From contig NZ_CP067976.1 of NCBI RefSeq assembly GCF_018141665.1, forward strand, positions 1,178,001 to 1,242,000: a stretch of 64,000 nt of DNA. Reading direction: 5' to 3'. This document shows, piece by piece, positions 1-9,205 of the stretch. The translations under genes were made by a program, and so were the position numbers. Below the pieces are notes generated by a model. The model was not told the origin of the DNA. It made no database searches and was given only the letters and a program-made list of their open reading frames with translations. The stretch's first letter is position 1; each line of letters begins with the position of its first letter. Source of the stretch: Wolbachia endosymbiont of Spodoptera picta. Lineage in GTDB: Bacteria; Pseudomonadota; Alphaproteobacteria; Rickettsiales; Anaplasmataceae.

Positions 1-1
1 A

Positions 2-997
2 CTAGCAAAAGAGGAAGTTTTGAGGTACAAAATTGAACAGGAGAAAGAAGAAGTGATGCAGAGTAAGATTGAAGGAGTAAAAGAAGAACTTTTAAAGTGT
101 AAAATTAACATGGCAAAAGCAGAGACTGAGTGGTATAAAAAAGCAGCTGAAGAATGTAAAAATGAGAAAAGAATCGGTACAGATAAACCTAGTATTAAGG
201 GAGGGAATGAAAATGATAGAGGCAAACATGTTACCAATGAAGGAGGGAATGAAAGTGGAGAAATTACATCTCGAGAAATAACACCAGATCGTAGCCTGCC
301 AGAAATTTGTGGGCCTAAGGCTACTTTGTATAAATCGGATAATAAGATAGGTTATCAAGGTTTTAATACATCTGATTTATTAAAAGAACTCTATCCTGAG
401 ATGTATAGTAATTCTAAAATTTTGCCATATATAGAAAAGGGATCAGAGGGTGTTTATGGTGCAGTAAATTTTAAATTTGCCTTTACTGATACTATTAGTT
501 CAGTAGCTAACTTTGGTAATACGAAATGTCTTAAATGTATTGATAATCCACAAGAGTTAGCCTGTCAGGATGAGAATGTTAAGAGTTTTTGCCAATTTGG
601 CAATGGTTATGATAATAAAGAATTAAACAAGAATTTTTTTTCTAGAGAATCATGTCCTGATCTCATCAAAGACTCCGGTGGAGCAAGTATTGTGAAAGCG
701 AAACAAGTTGCACCATTGATAATTGTTAATAACGCAGGGAATATGATAGATAAAGAGGGCAATAATACTCAAGTACACTATAATTCATTAAAGCCTTATC
801 TAAAGCTTAATGGTAAAATCAAGGACTGTGGAAATGATCAAAAGTGTAAAGATTATAATGCAATTATGGAGAAAGTTGCATGGGATAGTGATAAGGAAGT
901 ACTATTAAAAGCTGTCTTTGATAATGTGCAAAGAACAACTCCTTACTCTTATGATAATGAGGTTAGTTCTTTTTCCATTGATAATGAGTTGATATAA
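2..997 (+). CDS. Unrecognised coiled-coil, Cys-containing protein (5' end outside window)
   Basis: The reading frame is open to the left edge, so the gene starts outside the window; the first possible internal start is a TTG at 20. I do not recognise the product. The first 60 or so residues are Lys/Glu-rich and probably form a coiled coil. The rest is a globular-looking domain with several cysteines, including a KCLKC pair and single Cys in CQDEN, SFCQF and ESCPD, and CGNDQKCKDY near the end. No signal peptide or membrane segment is visible in the part present. A 9-bp hairpin follows the stop. It could be the tail of a larger surface or secretion-related Wolbachia protein, which I cannot test here. 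Confidence 0.6.
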   Translation, partial: LAKEEVLRYKIEQEKEEVMQSKIEGVKEELLKCKINMAKAETEWYKKAAEECKNEKRIGTDKPSIKGGNENDRGKHVTNEGGNESGEITSREITPDRSLPEICGPKATLYKSDNKIGYQGFNTSDLLKELYPEMYSNSKILPYIEKGSEGVYGAVNFKFAFTDTISSVANFGNTKCLKCIDNPQELACQDENVKSFCQFGNGYDNKELNKNFFSRESCPDLIKDSGGASIVKAKQVAPLIIVNNAGNMIDKEGNNTQVHYNSLKPYLKLNGKIKDCGNDQKCKDYNAIMEKVAWDSDKEVLLKAVFDNVQRTTPYSYDNEVSSFSIDNELI

Positions 998-1004
998 GAG
1001 AGAA

Positions 1005-1040
1005 TGTTCTCTGGATTTTTTAGTTCAGAGAACACTTTTG
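1005..1040 (+). terminator. Hairpin after the first gene
   Basis: TGTTCTCTG at 1005-1013 pairs perfectly with CAGAGAACA at 1026-1034, with a 12-base loop, 8 bases after the stop codon of the preceding gene. The T-run after the stem is short and interrupted (acttttg), so it is a moderate rho-independent terminator candidate. Confidence 0.5.
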
Positions 1041-1155
1041 TAGAAAAATAGAATTGGTGACCTTACTCAAAAAAAAGTAGAGAAGAAGTTTTTGTTGTGA
1101 GAATAAATTTAGCAGAGTTTATAATATAATATTTAAGTTATTTATGATAAAAAAT

Positions 1156-1225
1156 AGATTTCTTGCATAACCAGCCAGTCTGGGATTTAGCAAGAAAATC
1201 TAGATTCCAGTAGTGCAAGAAATCT
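1156..1225. repeat. Palindromic repeat, 12-bp inverted ends
   Basis: AGATTTCTTGCA at 1156-1167 is the exact reverse complement of TGCAAGAAATCT at 1214-1225. The left part also carries the sequence GCATAACCAGCCAGTCTGGG, which recurs in the opposite orientation around 32046-32070. It lies directly beside an IS3-like scrap and appears to have cut it off. Confidence 0.6.
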
Positions 1226-1345
1226 AATTTCTACGTATTCAAATATGGAAGTTCTAGTTTGTTGAACAGAACGTTGAGAAGTATCAATAAGAAGCTCCCT
1301 TTTGAGTAAACTTTTCTGCAACGGAGTTATCGTAATAACATCCCT
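1226..1345 (-). pseudogene. IS3-family transposase fragment
   Basis: On the minus strand the peptide GCYYDNSVAEKF can be read from about 1343 leftwards, matching the CYDNAVAESF region around the last catalytic residues of IS3-family OrfB. After a one-base shift the frame continues as LLKREL and then SIFEYVEI, the usual downstream landmarks. Nothing before or after is preserved, and the fragment ends at the palindromic repeat at 1156-1225. It is a relic with no start and at least one frameshift. The family assignment rests on motif recall. Confidence 0.55.
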
Positions 1346-1440
1346 TATGTACGTTGAATGAGCAAATTGGTCAAATATACGAAAGAGTTATAATACAGAT
1401 TTTACTCAAAAAATATTGAAACAATCTCACAGATCTTAAA

Positions 1441-1866
1441 CTAAGTTCTCAATTTCTCAAAGAAATCTTTTAATAAAAGAGAACATTTTGTTTCTAATAT
1501 TCCACCATAAACTTCAGGTATGTGGTTACAGAATTGAAATATTCTAGTGCCGTTTTCAACTCCTCCACCTTTGGGATTGTAAGCCCCGAAGTACAGACGT
1601 TTAATTTTTGCAAAAGAGATAGCTTGAGCGCACATCGGGCACGGCTCTAACGTTACGTACATTTCAGCTTCATAAAGCGTGGAAGTTGAAAATGCTTTTC
1701 TAATTGTTAACATTTCTGCATGTGCAGTTGGATCATTAGATATATTGTGTGCAGAGGAGATGATATTGTTTCCATTAACTATTACAGCACCTATTGGCAC
1801 TTCGCCATCTTTCTGAGCAAGTTTTGCTTGCTCTATGGCAAGTTCCATGTATTGGTACTTAAACAT
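1441..1866 (-). CDS. tadA: tRNA-specific adenosine deaminase TadA
   Basis: TadA deaminates adenosine 34 to inosine in tRNA-Arg(ACG), which is needed to read CGN codons. The 141-residue protein has the zinc/catalytic signature HAE (49-51) and PCPMC (75-79), where His49, Cys76 and Cys79 bind zinc and Glu51 is the proton shuttle. Length fits bacterial TadA. The ATG at 1864-1866 overlaps the TAA of the upstream small frame (1866-1868) as TAATG, which suggests translational coupling to a gene that is now broken by an amber codon. The wider cytidine-deaminase fold is shared with other nucleoside deaminases, but these motifs and the length favour TadA. Confidence 0.92.
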   Translation of the reverse strand: MFKYQYMELAIEQAKLAQKDGEVPIGAVIVNGNNIISSAHNISNDPTAHAEMLTIRKAFSTSTLYEAEMYVTLEPCPMCAQAISFAKIKRLYFGAYNPKGGGVENGTRIFQFCNHIPEVYGGILETKCSLLLKDFFEKLRT

Positions 1867-2159
1867 TAGGTGCTTGGGTAAATATAATTTTCTTTTCTTG
1901 GCTTTTCTATTTTTTCTAGGTTATAGAATTCACTAAGGACTATTGTCCTTTTTACAAGGCTATCTATTTCTCGCTTTAAATATTTTTTTATTTCTTCTAC
2001 CTATTTTAGTTCGTTTATAGCTACAACTACTTCTTCCATTATATCCTCTATAATTTGATCCTCCTCTAATTTATATATTATTTGTTCTACATGCCTATTC
2101 AATTCCTCGAAGGTCGCAGATCCATATGTAATGCTATCTTTACTATTTCTTAGTAACAT
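1866..2159 (-). pseudogene. Small gene upstream of tadA, interrupted by an amber codon
   Basis: From the ATG at 2157-2159 the frame runs 52 codons, meets TAG at 2001-2003, and then stays open in the same frame for 44 more codons to a TAA that overlaps the tadA start by one base. The whole is exactly 98 codons. The composition is protein-like, Glu/Lys/Ile rich and probably helical (KLEEDQIIEDIMEEVV before the stop, VEEIKKYLKREIDSL after it). I do not recognise the product. Either the amber is a recent nonsense mutation or this is now a 52-residue protein. The TAATG junction argues that the full frame was once a real gene. Confidence 0.55.
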
Positions 2160-2198
2160 TTTTTACCTCTCTATTAGAATATAGTTTATTCAGTTCTA

Positions 2199-3806
2199 TT
2201 AAACTCTATTGTCAATAGCTGCCTTAATAAATGATGTAAAGAGAGGATGAGGAGAAAATGGTCTTGATTGAAATTCTGGATGAAATTGCACACCAATAAA
2301 CCATGAGTGATTTTTTAGCTCCACTGCCTCTATGCATGTTTTATCTTCTGATATACCACTGCATATCATTCCATTCTCTTCTAAGTTATTTTTATAATCT
2401 AAATTAACTATATATCTGTGTCTGTGTCTTTCTGAAATAGTGACACTACTATACACATTTGCCATTTTTGAATTTGGATTTACATTACACTTGTATGTTC
2501 CAAGTCTCATGGTTCCACCAAGATCAACGTTCTTACCATCAGCGAGCTTGATGATTGGGTGTTTGCAAGTATAAAATTCTTCAGAGTGTACATCTTCAAG
2601 CTTAATAACGTTACGAGCAAATTCAATCACTGCAAGCTGCATACCAAGACATATTCCTAAAAAAGGAATGTTATTTACACGGGCATAGTTTATTGCTAAT
2701 ATTTTACCTTCTATTCCGTTATCACCAAATCCTCCTGGAACAAGGACTGAATTAGAGCTTTGTAATTTTTCTCTGATAAACTTTGCATCTATAGATTTTC
2801 CATTCTCTTCTCTTGAGTTGACCCAATTTATCTTCACTCTAGCTTTATTACTAATTGCACCATGGTTTAATGCTTCAATCAGTGATTTATATGCGTCAGG
2901 AAATTCAGTATATTTTCCTACTATGGAAACGATAACTTCTTGTGTTGGATGTCTCATAGAGTGTACTATTTGGTCCCATTCAGGTAAGCTTGGTTTTGGC
3001 TTACTTAAGTGAAAGTGATCCAAAATTTGTGTCCTGAGCCCACATTGATTATACAAGGACGGTAACTCGTATATATGGTTTACATCAGGAGCAGGTATTA
3101 CGTTAGATAAAGACACATTGCAAAGATTGGCTATCTTTTCTTTTTGATTATCGGAAATTTCTTTTTCACTGCGACATAATATAATATCTGGTTGTAACCC
3201 CGCAGAGTTTAACTCTCGAACTGAATGCTGTGTCGGTTTTGTCTTTAATTCTTGTGCTGCAGTGAGATATGGTATTAAAGTTAAATGAATAAGGATAACT
3301 TTTTGCTTTCCTAGTTTATAATTGACTTGGCGTATAGCTTCCAAAAACGGTTGGCTTTCAATATCACCTACGGTTCCGCCTATTTCGCATATTACAAAAT
3401 CTAAATCTTCTGTACCATTAAAAATGAAAGATTTGATTAAATCTGTCACATGAGGAATGATTTGCACAGTTTTGCCTAGATAATCACCACACCTTTCCTT
3501 CTTTAATAATTTATTATATACTTTACCAGTTGTTATATTGTCGTCCTTGGTTGCTTTAATTTTAGTAAAACGCTCGTAATGTCCAAGGTCTAAATCAGTT
3601 TCAGCACCATCCTCAGTAACAAATACTTCCCCGTGCTGAGCTGGGCTCATTGTTCCAGGATCAATGTTGAGATATGGGTCAAGCTTTCTGATGCGAACAT
3701 TGAACCCATGAGCTTGAAGAAGTGCTCCCACACTTGAAGCAACTAAACCCTTACCAAGTGATGAAACAACTCCACCTGTAACAAAGATAAACTTGGTTTC
3801 TTTCAT
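2199..3806 (-). CDS. pyrG: CTP synthase
   Basis: CTP synthase makes CTP from UTP, ATP and glutamine. The 535-residue protein has both expected domains: the N-terminal synthetase with FVTGGVVSSLGKG (about 8-20) and the EIGGTVGDIESQPF loop (about 141-154), and a C-terminal class I glutamine amidotransferase with nucleophile Cys386 in GICLGMQ and the GVQFHPE His/Glu pair near 517. Length is normal. Its ATG at 3804-3806 shares one base with the secG stop (TAATG), so the two are probably cotranscribed and coupled. Confidence 0.97.
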   Translation of the reverse strand: MKETKFIFVTGGVVSSLGKGLVASSVGALLQAHGFNVRIRKLDPYLNIDPGTMSPAQHGEVFVTEDGAETDLDLGHYERFTKIKATKDDNITTGKVYNKLLKKERCGDYLGKTVQIIPHVTDLIKSFIFNGTEDLDFVICEIGGTVGDIESQPFLEAIRQVNYKLGKQKVILIHLTLIPYLTAAQELKTKPTQHSVRELNSAGLQPDIILCRSEKEISDNQKEKIANLCNVSLSNVIPAPDVNHIYELPSLYNQCGLRTQILDHFHLSKPKPSLPEWDQIVHSMRHPTQEVIVSIVGKYTEFPDAYKSLIEALNHGAISNKARVKINWVNSREENGKSIDAKFIREKLQSSNSVLVPGGFGDNGIEGKILAINYARVNNIPFLGICLGMQLAVIEFARNVIKLEDVHSEEFYTCKHPIIKLADGKNVDLGGTMRLGTYKCNVNPNSKMANVYSSVTISERHRHRYIVNLDYKNNLEENGMICSGISEDKTCIEAVELKNHSWFIGVQFHPEFQSRPFSPHPLFTSFIKAAIDNRV

Positions 3807-4126
3807 TAATTTTCAAATGGAACAGAAGTTGATTGGCCTTCTTGCTTTTTTTCTGATATAATCTTCTCTACAATTGATTTTTTATGTACATCTTTTGAAC
3901 ATAATCCTGATAGTAACAGTGTATTTATAATGAACAGTCCAGCAACTATAGAAGTTATTCTACTGAGTGGATTTTCAGAAGACTTTACCGGAATTATTGA
4001 ATTCATTCCCTGCTGTGAATTACTAAAGCCACTTAATGAACTACTTCCAGGTGGCTGCAGGAGCACTAAAATTACCAATACAACAACTAATATTATTTGA
4101 AGTATACTAAGTACTGTTACTGACAT
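3806..4126 (-). CDS. secG: Preprotein translocase subunit SecG
   Basis: SecG is the small third subunit of the SecYEG channel in the inner membrane. The protein shows the family layout: a first membrane segment (VLSILQIILVVVLVILVLLQ), the conserved QPPGSSSLSGF loop and a second membrane segment (ITSIVAGLFIINTLLLSGL), then a charged tail. I chose the ATG at 4126 because homologs begin just before the first helix; the frame is open to an ATG at 4171, which would add 15 hydrophobic residues. Neither start has a clear ribosome binding site. It overlaps pyrG by one base. Confidence 0.88.
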   Translation of the reverse strand: MSVTVLSILQIILVVVLVILVLLQPPGSSSLSGFSNSQQGMNSIIPVKSSENPLSRITSIVAGLFIINTLLLSGLCSKDVHKKSIVEKIISEKKQEGQSTSVPFEN

Positions 4127-4273
4127 TATGAATAGAGCTAAAAATAAAAATTTTAGGAGCATAAGGATCATAAGTCAAGAATATCTTTACCCGAGTAACT
4201 TGACTACTGGAATCCAAGTATGTATTAAACCTTATTTAAATTATGAGCTATCACATTTTAAAATACAAAGATT

Positions 4274-4764
4274 ATGAGCCAAAAAATGGATGAAAGTTCT
4301 TTTATCGCAGATGGTGTGCGTATCATAGGTAACGTTGAAATAGGAAGGAATGCGAGTATCTGGTTTAATTGTGTGATCAGAGGAGATGTTGGATCAATCA
4401 AAATAGGTGATGAAACGAATATTCAAGATGGCACCGTAATTCATGTAGATAGAAATCCAGGCGGTGACACGATTATTGGTAGTATGGTGACGGTTGGACA
4501 TTTTTGTGTGTTGCATGCATGATACATGATAAAGCATTTATTGGTATGGGCTCTGTTATAATGGATCATGCGATTGTTGAGTCTGAAGCTATGGTAGCTG
4601 CTGGTTCACTGGTGACACATGGAAAAGTGATAAAAAGTGGTGAAGTATGGGCTGGCAGGCCAGCACAATTCTTCAAAAAAATGTCAAATGAAGAAATAAA
4701 ACATATTACACAATCTGCACAAAATTATATCATGCTGATGAAAGAATATAAGGCTATATGCTAG
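4274..4764 (+). pseudogene. Gamma-carbonic-anhydrase-like hexapeptide protein, frameshifted
   Basis: Two overlapping frames (4274-4522 and from about 4510 to 4764) together make one left-handed beta-helix protein of the gamma-class carbonic anhydrase/YrdA type, about 165 residues. The first part has IGNVEIGRNASIWFNCVIRGD and TVIHVDR; the second has CMIHDKAFIGMGSVIMD and the usual end WAGRPAQFFKK. The three metal-binding His positions would be in VIHVD, VGHFC and VLHAC. The break is inside a GCAT repeat at 4513-4521: adding one GCAT unit restores VLHACMIHD. So a four-base deletion probably killed the gene. Enzyme activity of this family is often unproven even when intact. Confidence 0.8.
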
Positions 4765-5775
4765 GTTGAGAAATCTTCAGCTCTGATGAACATTCTACGT
4801 TAACTACTTCAAAAGTTTCTTCAACTATATAATGCTTATCAATATAAGGCTCAATCACTTTTTCAACTCTAGTTTGCTTATTAATACGCTGATTAATAAA
4901 ACTACCTCTGACTATAATATCCTTTATTGGCCAGTTTGTTTCTGTTGGAGTACCTGATGATTTAGCTGCAAGTTTTATCAGTTCTGATGTTAGAAAAAGA
5001 GATATAGTATTGTTTGAGTTAAGAGAGAAATTTACATGACTCCTGCAGTATTCAAGCGATTTGCCCACTGGATAATCTGGTATTTCACCTACAACCTTTC
5101 TTATTAGCCAATTGCACTCTTTGGTAAGTATGCTTGCTTCTTTTGGAACTTGTAGCGGTATTATAATATCATTGCTAATTCTATTTTCTTCTTGAGAAAA
5201 AAGTTCGGTGTAAGCTCCTTTTTTACTGTGTTTCTCAAATATTGAGATATTCAGAGTGTAATTCTATTCGATTTTTCTGATCATTTTCTAAGACAAACGT
5301 ATATTTATCACCATTTTGCTTAAGTTCGCATAACTTAAATTTACTAAGGTCAGAGTCTGGAAATGGCTTTTCAATTTCAAAAGCAAGTGTAAGAGTGTGC
5401 GTTGTGTGATCAAATTCATTTTTTTCTTGTAGACCATCTTGTAGACTATAGTACTTATTTTTTTCATATTCCTTTTTTTCTCTATTAGCATTAACTTCCT
5501 GTTCAAAAACTTTCAACAGCATAAAAAAATTCTTCTTCATCTAGCTCTTCTCCTGTTAGAGCATCCTCAAACACATCCTGTTCATCCTCTAAATCAATCT
5601 CATTACCTTTCGTTTCTATTTTATTCTCTATACTTATTTTTTTTGTATGGTCATTTCCATTGCTAGCAGTTGTTTGATGATGTGTATCGTTAGTTTGAAA
5701 AAAGCTCTTTACTTTTGATATTAAGCTAATCCATGAAAGTCTGACTTGATTAAGTAGCCATTTAAAACTCTTCAT
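4754..5775 (-). pseudogene. Unknown gene broken into three frames
   Basis: Three minus-strand frames join into one protein of about 340 residues that I do not recognise. The first piece (5775-5503, ATG with GAGGT upstream) has a short hydrophobic N-terminus, a polar linker and an acidic stretch ending GEELDEEEFF. Removing one T from the T7 run near 5524-5530 joins it directly to the second frame (FMLLKVFEQEV, to 5235). A second shift close to 5240-5250 joins SEYLN to IFEKHSKKGAYTELFSQ, which continues through 5068 to the stop at 4754. The end overlaps the end of the carbonic-anhydrase-like gene by 11 bp on the other strand. The middle domain is rich in beta-forming residues. Confidence 0.6.
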
Positions 5776-6002
5776 TGTTTTACCTCAACCTAATTAGTAA
5801 AAATTGTAACAGAATAAATTAAATATGTCAATAAGATACACAAATTGTACTAACTGGGAATTAGTGGCAGCACTTAACATCTGTGTAAATTTTGACATAG
5901 GCGTTTTCTGCATTTTAACCAAATCAGTAAGGAGGACACCATTGATATTCTCCTTTTAGAAGCAACTTGAATAAAACTGATAAAGTTTGAATTAAAGTGT
6001 GA

Positions 6003-6752
6003 TTAGGAAAGTGAGTGATGAGAACTCTTTATTTGGACTTCTTTTGATTCATCTATTTTAGTATTAGGTCTTAGTGCTTCATATGTAGCACCACCAGCTA
6101 CGAGTGCAGATGCTGTAGCTATGCCAATTATTGCTAATATACTTAGTCTAGTTGTATGTTCAAGTATAGTACTTGCTACCAGCCCAACAGCAAGACCAAC
6201 ACCAATAACAGCAGTGTACAACATTCTAGGATTATTTGAATTAGGCATATAGCTCACTAACTCTCTGCAACACTTTTCTGATTCTTTCTTTATGTCCTCG
6301 AGCTTATTTAGATCTTCTTTTTCTATTTTAGCATTTAATTCTAGTTTCTTACATAATTCTTGCATTTCTTTTACTTGTTTTTCTAATTTTTTAAAAAAAT
6401 TTATTATTTTTGTTCCTTGTAATTTTATTATTGTTTCCTTAAGTAGTAACGTTGATATTGGCATTGCTATTTCTTCTATCTCTTTTTCTGTTTTCCTTTC
6501 CAATTCCACTACTTTTTCTATTCCTTCTTCTGATATTTTAGTGTCTTTTTTTAGTTCTATTTCAAACTTTCTTTTTTTCAACTCTGATTTTGCTTCTTCT
6601 AATGATTCTAATACATTCCATAGCTTTTCACCAGAATTCTGGCTCCGTTTTGGTGACATATACTGACTGCCTTTGAACTTTTTTGGTGATATGGGCTGAT
6701 TTTTACCATCTTTAAGCTTTTTTGAGTTTTCACCAGCACTTACTTTAGCCAT
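6003..6752 (-). CDS. Coiled-coil protein with C-terminal membrane hairpin
   Basis: No known enzyme family. The order is a basic Ser/Lys-rich N-terminus (about 1-45), a long Glu/Lys coiled coil (about 45-165) and two adjacent membrane helices near 180-230 (TAVIGVGLAVGLVAS and LAIIGIATASALVAGGATY), then a short polar tail. The end of the second helix and tail, ALVAGGATYEALRP, resembles SLIVGGVTYALSP in the ankyrin protein at 42533-43870. I take the ATG at 6752, which has GAGG seven bases upstream, rather than the GTG at 6764. It is probably a membrane-anchored protein; a role at the host interface is only inference. Confidence 0.7.
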   Translation of the reverse strand: MAKVSAGENSKKLKDGKNQPISPKKFKGSQYMSPKRSQNSGEKLWNVLESLEEAKSELKKRKFEIELKKDTKISEEGIEKVVELERKTEKEIEEIAMPISTLLLKETIIKLQGTKIINFFKKLEKQVKEMQELCKKLELNAKIEKEDLNKLEDIKKESEKCCRELVSYMPNSNNPRMLYTAVIGVGLAVGLVASTILEHTTRLSILAIIGIATASALVAGGATYEALRPNTKIDESKEVQIKSSHHSLS

Positions 6753-6954
6753 AATAAACCTCACATATTAAATAATGCTATTACATAATATCTTTAAAGC
6801 TCAATGTCAAATAGTATCTTTACATAATATAACTCATAAACAGAAAATTTTAGTATAAAATGCCATATTTACTTTGTGCTATGGTTTGAGGTAGAATAAC
6901 AACTTGCTTCAAATATGGAAAGGCAGTACAACTCTATAATCAAGTTACTGAACT

Positions 6955-7100
6955 CTCATTTACTCCTCTTTTTTTGTAAAACAATCTACAATTTATTAGA
7001 AGATCTTCAGATAGACGTTGATCATTGGTTGCGTTTTTACAGTGAGACAAGACCTCATTCTAGTAAATATTGTTATGGCGATGTAGACTTTCCTGAATAG
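6955..7100 (+). pseudogene. IS481-type transposase C-terminal fragment
   Basis: The peptide LEDLQIDVDHWLRFY followed by SETRPHSSKYCYG matches the end of the integrase domain in IS481-like transposases that are common in Wolbachia, where the usual continuation is GKTPMQTF. Here the homology stops after CYG and runs into unrelated DVDFPE. Nothing of the N-terminal helix-turn-helix or the catalytic DDE core is present. The rest of the 6765-7385 interval (about 600 bp) shows no other gene that I can support. Confidence 0.6.
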
Positions 7101-7385
7101 AAAACATATTGCTTTTTAGAAAAATATTAGTAGCATTACATTAAGAAACTGATATTAGTTTTCAATTTTTCTGTTAGTTAATTCTTGCTTGCTAGGTTAA
7201 GTTGTCTCTGGTAACCATAATGGCAAATCTTGTTAATTTGAGGCGTGGATTTTAGCCTCTCTCATCCTTACATTAGTTACATATTCTTTCGCAGAGGGCT
7301 AATGATAGCAATGAATTTATTAGTAAAATTCAGTAATTTATAACTGACAATTAGAGCTGTTAATTAGCAACTCACTTTAAATAGG

Positions 7386-9197
7386 TTACTCAACTGTGAC
7401 AGATTTAGCTAAATTTCTCGGACAATCTACATCTAACCCTTTTTTTTCTGCAATAGAATAAGCAAGAAATTGCATAGCAACACTGTAGATAATTGGAGAA
7501 ACAAAATTGTCAACTTCTGGAAGTTGCACCACATCTATGCAAATTCCCTTTAAGAGCGGTGCTCCTTGCTTATCACTAAAGGCAATTACTTTACCTTTTC
7601 TTGCAATAATCTCTTGTATATTGGATAGCGTTTTAAAGAATAAATTATCGTAAGGAATAATTGCGATAACAAGTACAGTAGAGTCTATCAAAGCGATAGA
7701 ACCGTGCTTCATTTCTCCCGCTGCAATACCAATTGTGTTGATATATGAAAGCTCTTTTATCTTCAATGCACCTTCCATTGCAACTCCATATGAGCTTCCT
7801 CTCCCAATTATAATTATATTATTGTGCTCTAATATACTGCCTGATATATGTTGTATTTCCATCACATTCAAAACATGCTCAACATGTTCGGGAATAGAAT
7901 TAATAGCACCGCTTAGTTCCTTTATCCTCTCTCTACCCAGTATACCTTTTATTTTTCCAAGTTCTACAGCAAAGCATGCTAAAATTGCAAGCTGCGTAGA
8001 AAAGGTTTTTGTCGAAGCAACACCAATCTCAGGTCCAGCAAGAGTATGCAATATAATATCTGAGGCTTTTTCTATGCTGCTATTAAATGTATTAATTATG
8101 CTAATGATCATTTGTTTCTGCAATCTCGCATAACGTAGTGCTTCCATAGTATCTGCAGTTTCACCAGATTGAGAAATGAATAAGCCAATACTACCTTCTT
8201 CGAGCTTGACGCTGCTATACCTAAATTCTGACGAGATTTCTAGATATACCCGAATTTGAGCAATACTTTCCAGCCAACACTTTGCTATTAGTCCAGCAAA
8301 ATAGGATGAACCGCATCCAACTATAGTAATGTAACCTAGTTCAGAAAATAATTCTTTGTTGATTTCTTTATATTGTTTATAAAATTGATTTATTGTTTTG
8401 TTTAATGCATATGGTTGCTCAAAAATTTCTTTTAGCATAAAGCTAGGGTAACCATTTTTACTAATTAGAAAATTTCTTGGACTGCTATTTTCTGTTCTAC
8501 GTTTAACTTGTGTACCATTATTATATATACTAAATTCGTTGGATTTTATTACTGCAATATCATTATCTTCTAAATGCAATATTTTTTCTACAAATGAACT
8601 CAAAGCATTAGTATCAGAGGCAGCAAATACTTTATTACAGTTATATCCTATTGCTAAAGGCAAATTTCTTTTTGCAACAAATAAAGTATCTGGATATTCT
8701 GCAAATAATAAAGCCAAAGCAAGTGAACCTTGTAAATTGTTTAGACACTGTAATATAGAATCAACTGGTGACAATCCTTCATTAAGATATGCAGTTAATA
8801 TGTTTGGTATTACTTCTGTATCAGTGTCGGTATGAAAAGATACTCCCTTTTCCTCCAGATCCTTTTTTAATATATTGTAATTTTCAATCATGCCATTATG
8901 AGCAACAACAACATTATTTATATAAATGGGATGAGCATTTTTAAGATTTGGAACTCCATGTGTAGCCCAACGAGTATGTGCTATACCAACTTTGCTACTA
9001 GATATCTTGCTCTCATGAACAACTTCACATAATCTTTCAACTTTACCTTCTGATTTTTTGACTTCTATCTTACCTCTATTATTTATAATTGCTATACCTG
9101 AAGAGTCATACCCTCTGTATTCCAATTTTTGCAACGCGGTTAGTAAAGTTGGTATTACTGAATCACCGCTACTTACTATACCTAGTATTCCACACAC
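7386..9197 (-). CDS. glmS: Glutamine-fructose-6-phosphate aminotransferase (isomerizing)
   Basis: GlmS makes glucosamine-6-phosphate for cell-wall precursor (lipid II) synthesis. The 603-residue protein starts with a GTG followed by Cys2, the N-terminal glutaminase nucleophile in MCGILGIV; the glutaminase domain covers about 1-240. Two SIS isomerase domains follow, with VGCGSSYFAGLIAK (about 290), FISQSGETADT and RGSSYGVAMEGALKIKELSY, and the universal end CPRNLAKSVTVE. Length is normal. It starts 8 bases after yajC on the same strand, so the two are probably cotranscribed. I see no glmS ribozyme in the short gap. Confidence 0.96.
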   Translation of the reverse strand: MCGILGIVSSGDSVIPTLLTALQKLEYRGYDSSGIAIINNRGKIEVKKSEGKVERLCEVVHESKISSSKVGIAHTRWATHGVPNLKNAHPIYINNVVVAHNGMIENYNILKKDLEEKGVSFHTDTDTEVIPNILTAYLNEGLSPVDSILQCLNNLQGSLALALLFAEYPDTLFVAKRNLPLAIGYNCNKVFAASDTNALSSFVEKILHLEDNDIAVIKSNEFSIYNNGTQVKRRTENSSPRNFLISKNGYPSFMLKEIFEQPYALNKTINQFYKQYKEINKELFSELGYITIVGCGSSYFAGLIAKCWLESIAQIRVYLEISSEFRYSSVKLEEGSIGLFISQSGETADTMEALRYARLQKQMIISIINTFNSSIEKASDIILHTLAGPEIGVASTKTFSTQLAILACFAVELGKIKGILGRERIKELSGAINSIPEHVEHVLNVMEIQHISGSILEHNNIIIIGRGSSYGVAMEGALKIKELSYINTIGIAAGEMKHGSIALIDSTVLVIAIIPYDNLFFKTLSNIQEIIARKGKVIAFSDKQGAPLLKGICIDVVQLPEVDNFVSPIIYSVAMQFLAYSIAEKKGLDVDCPRNLAKSVTVE

Positions 9198-9205
9198 TTC
9201 GTAAA

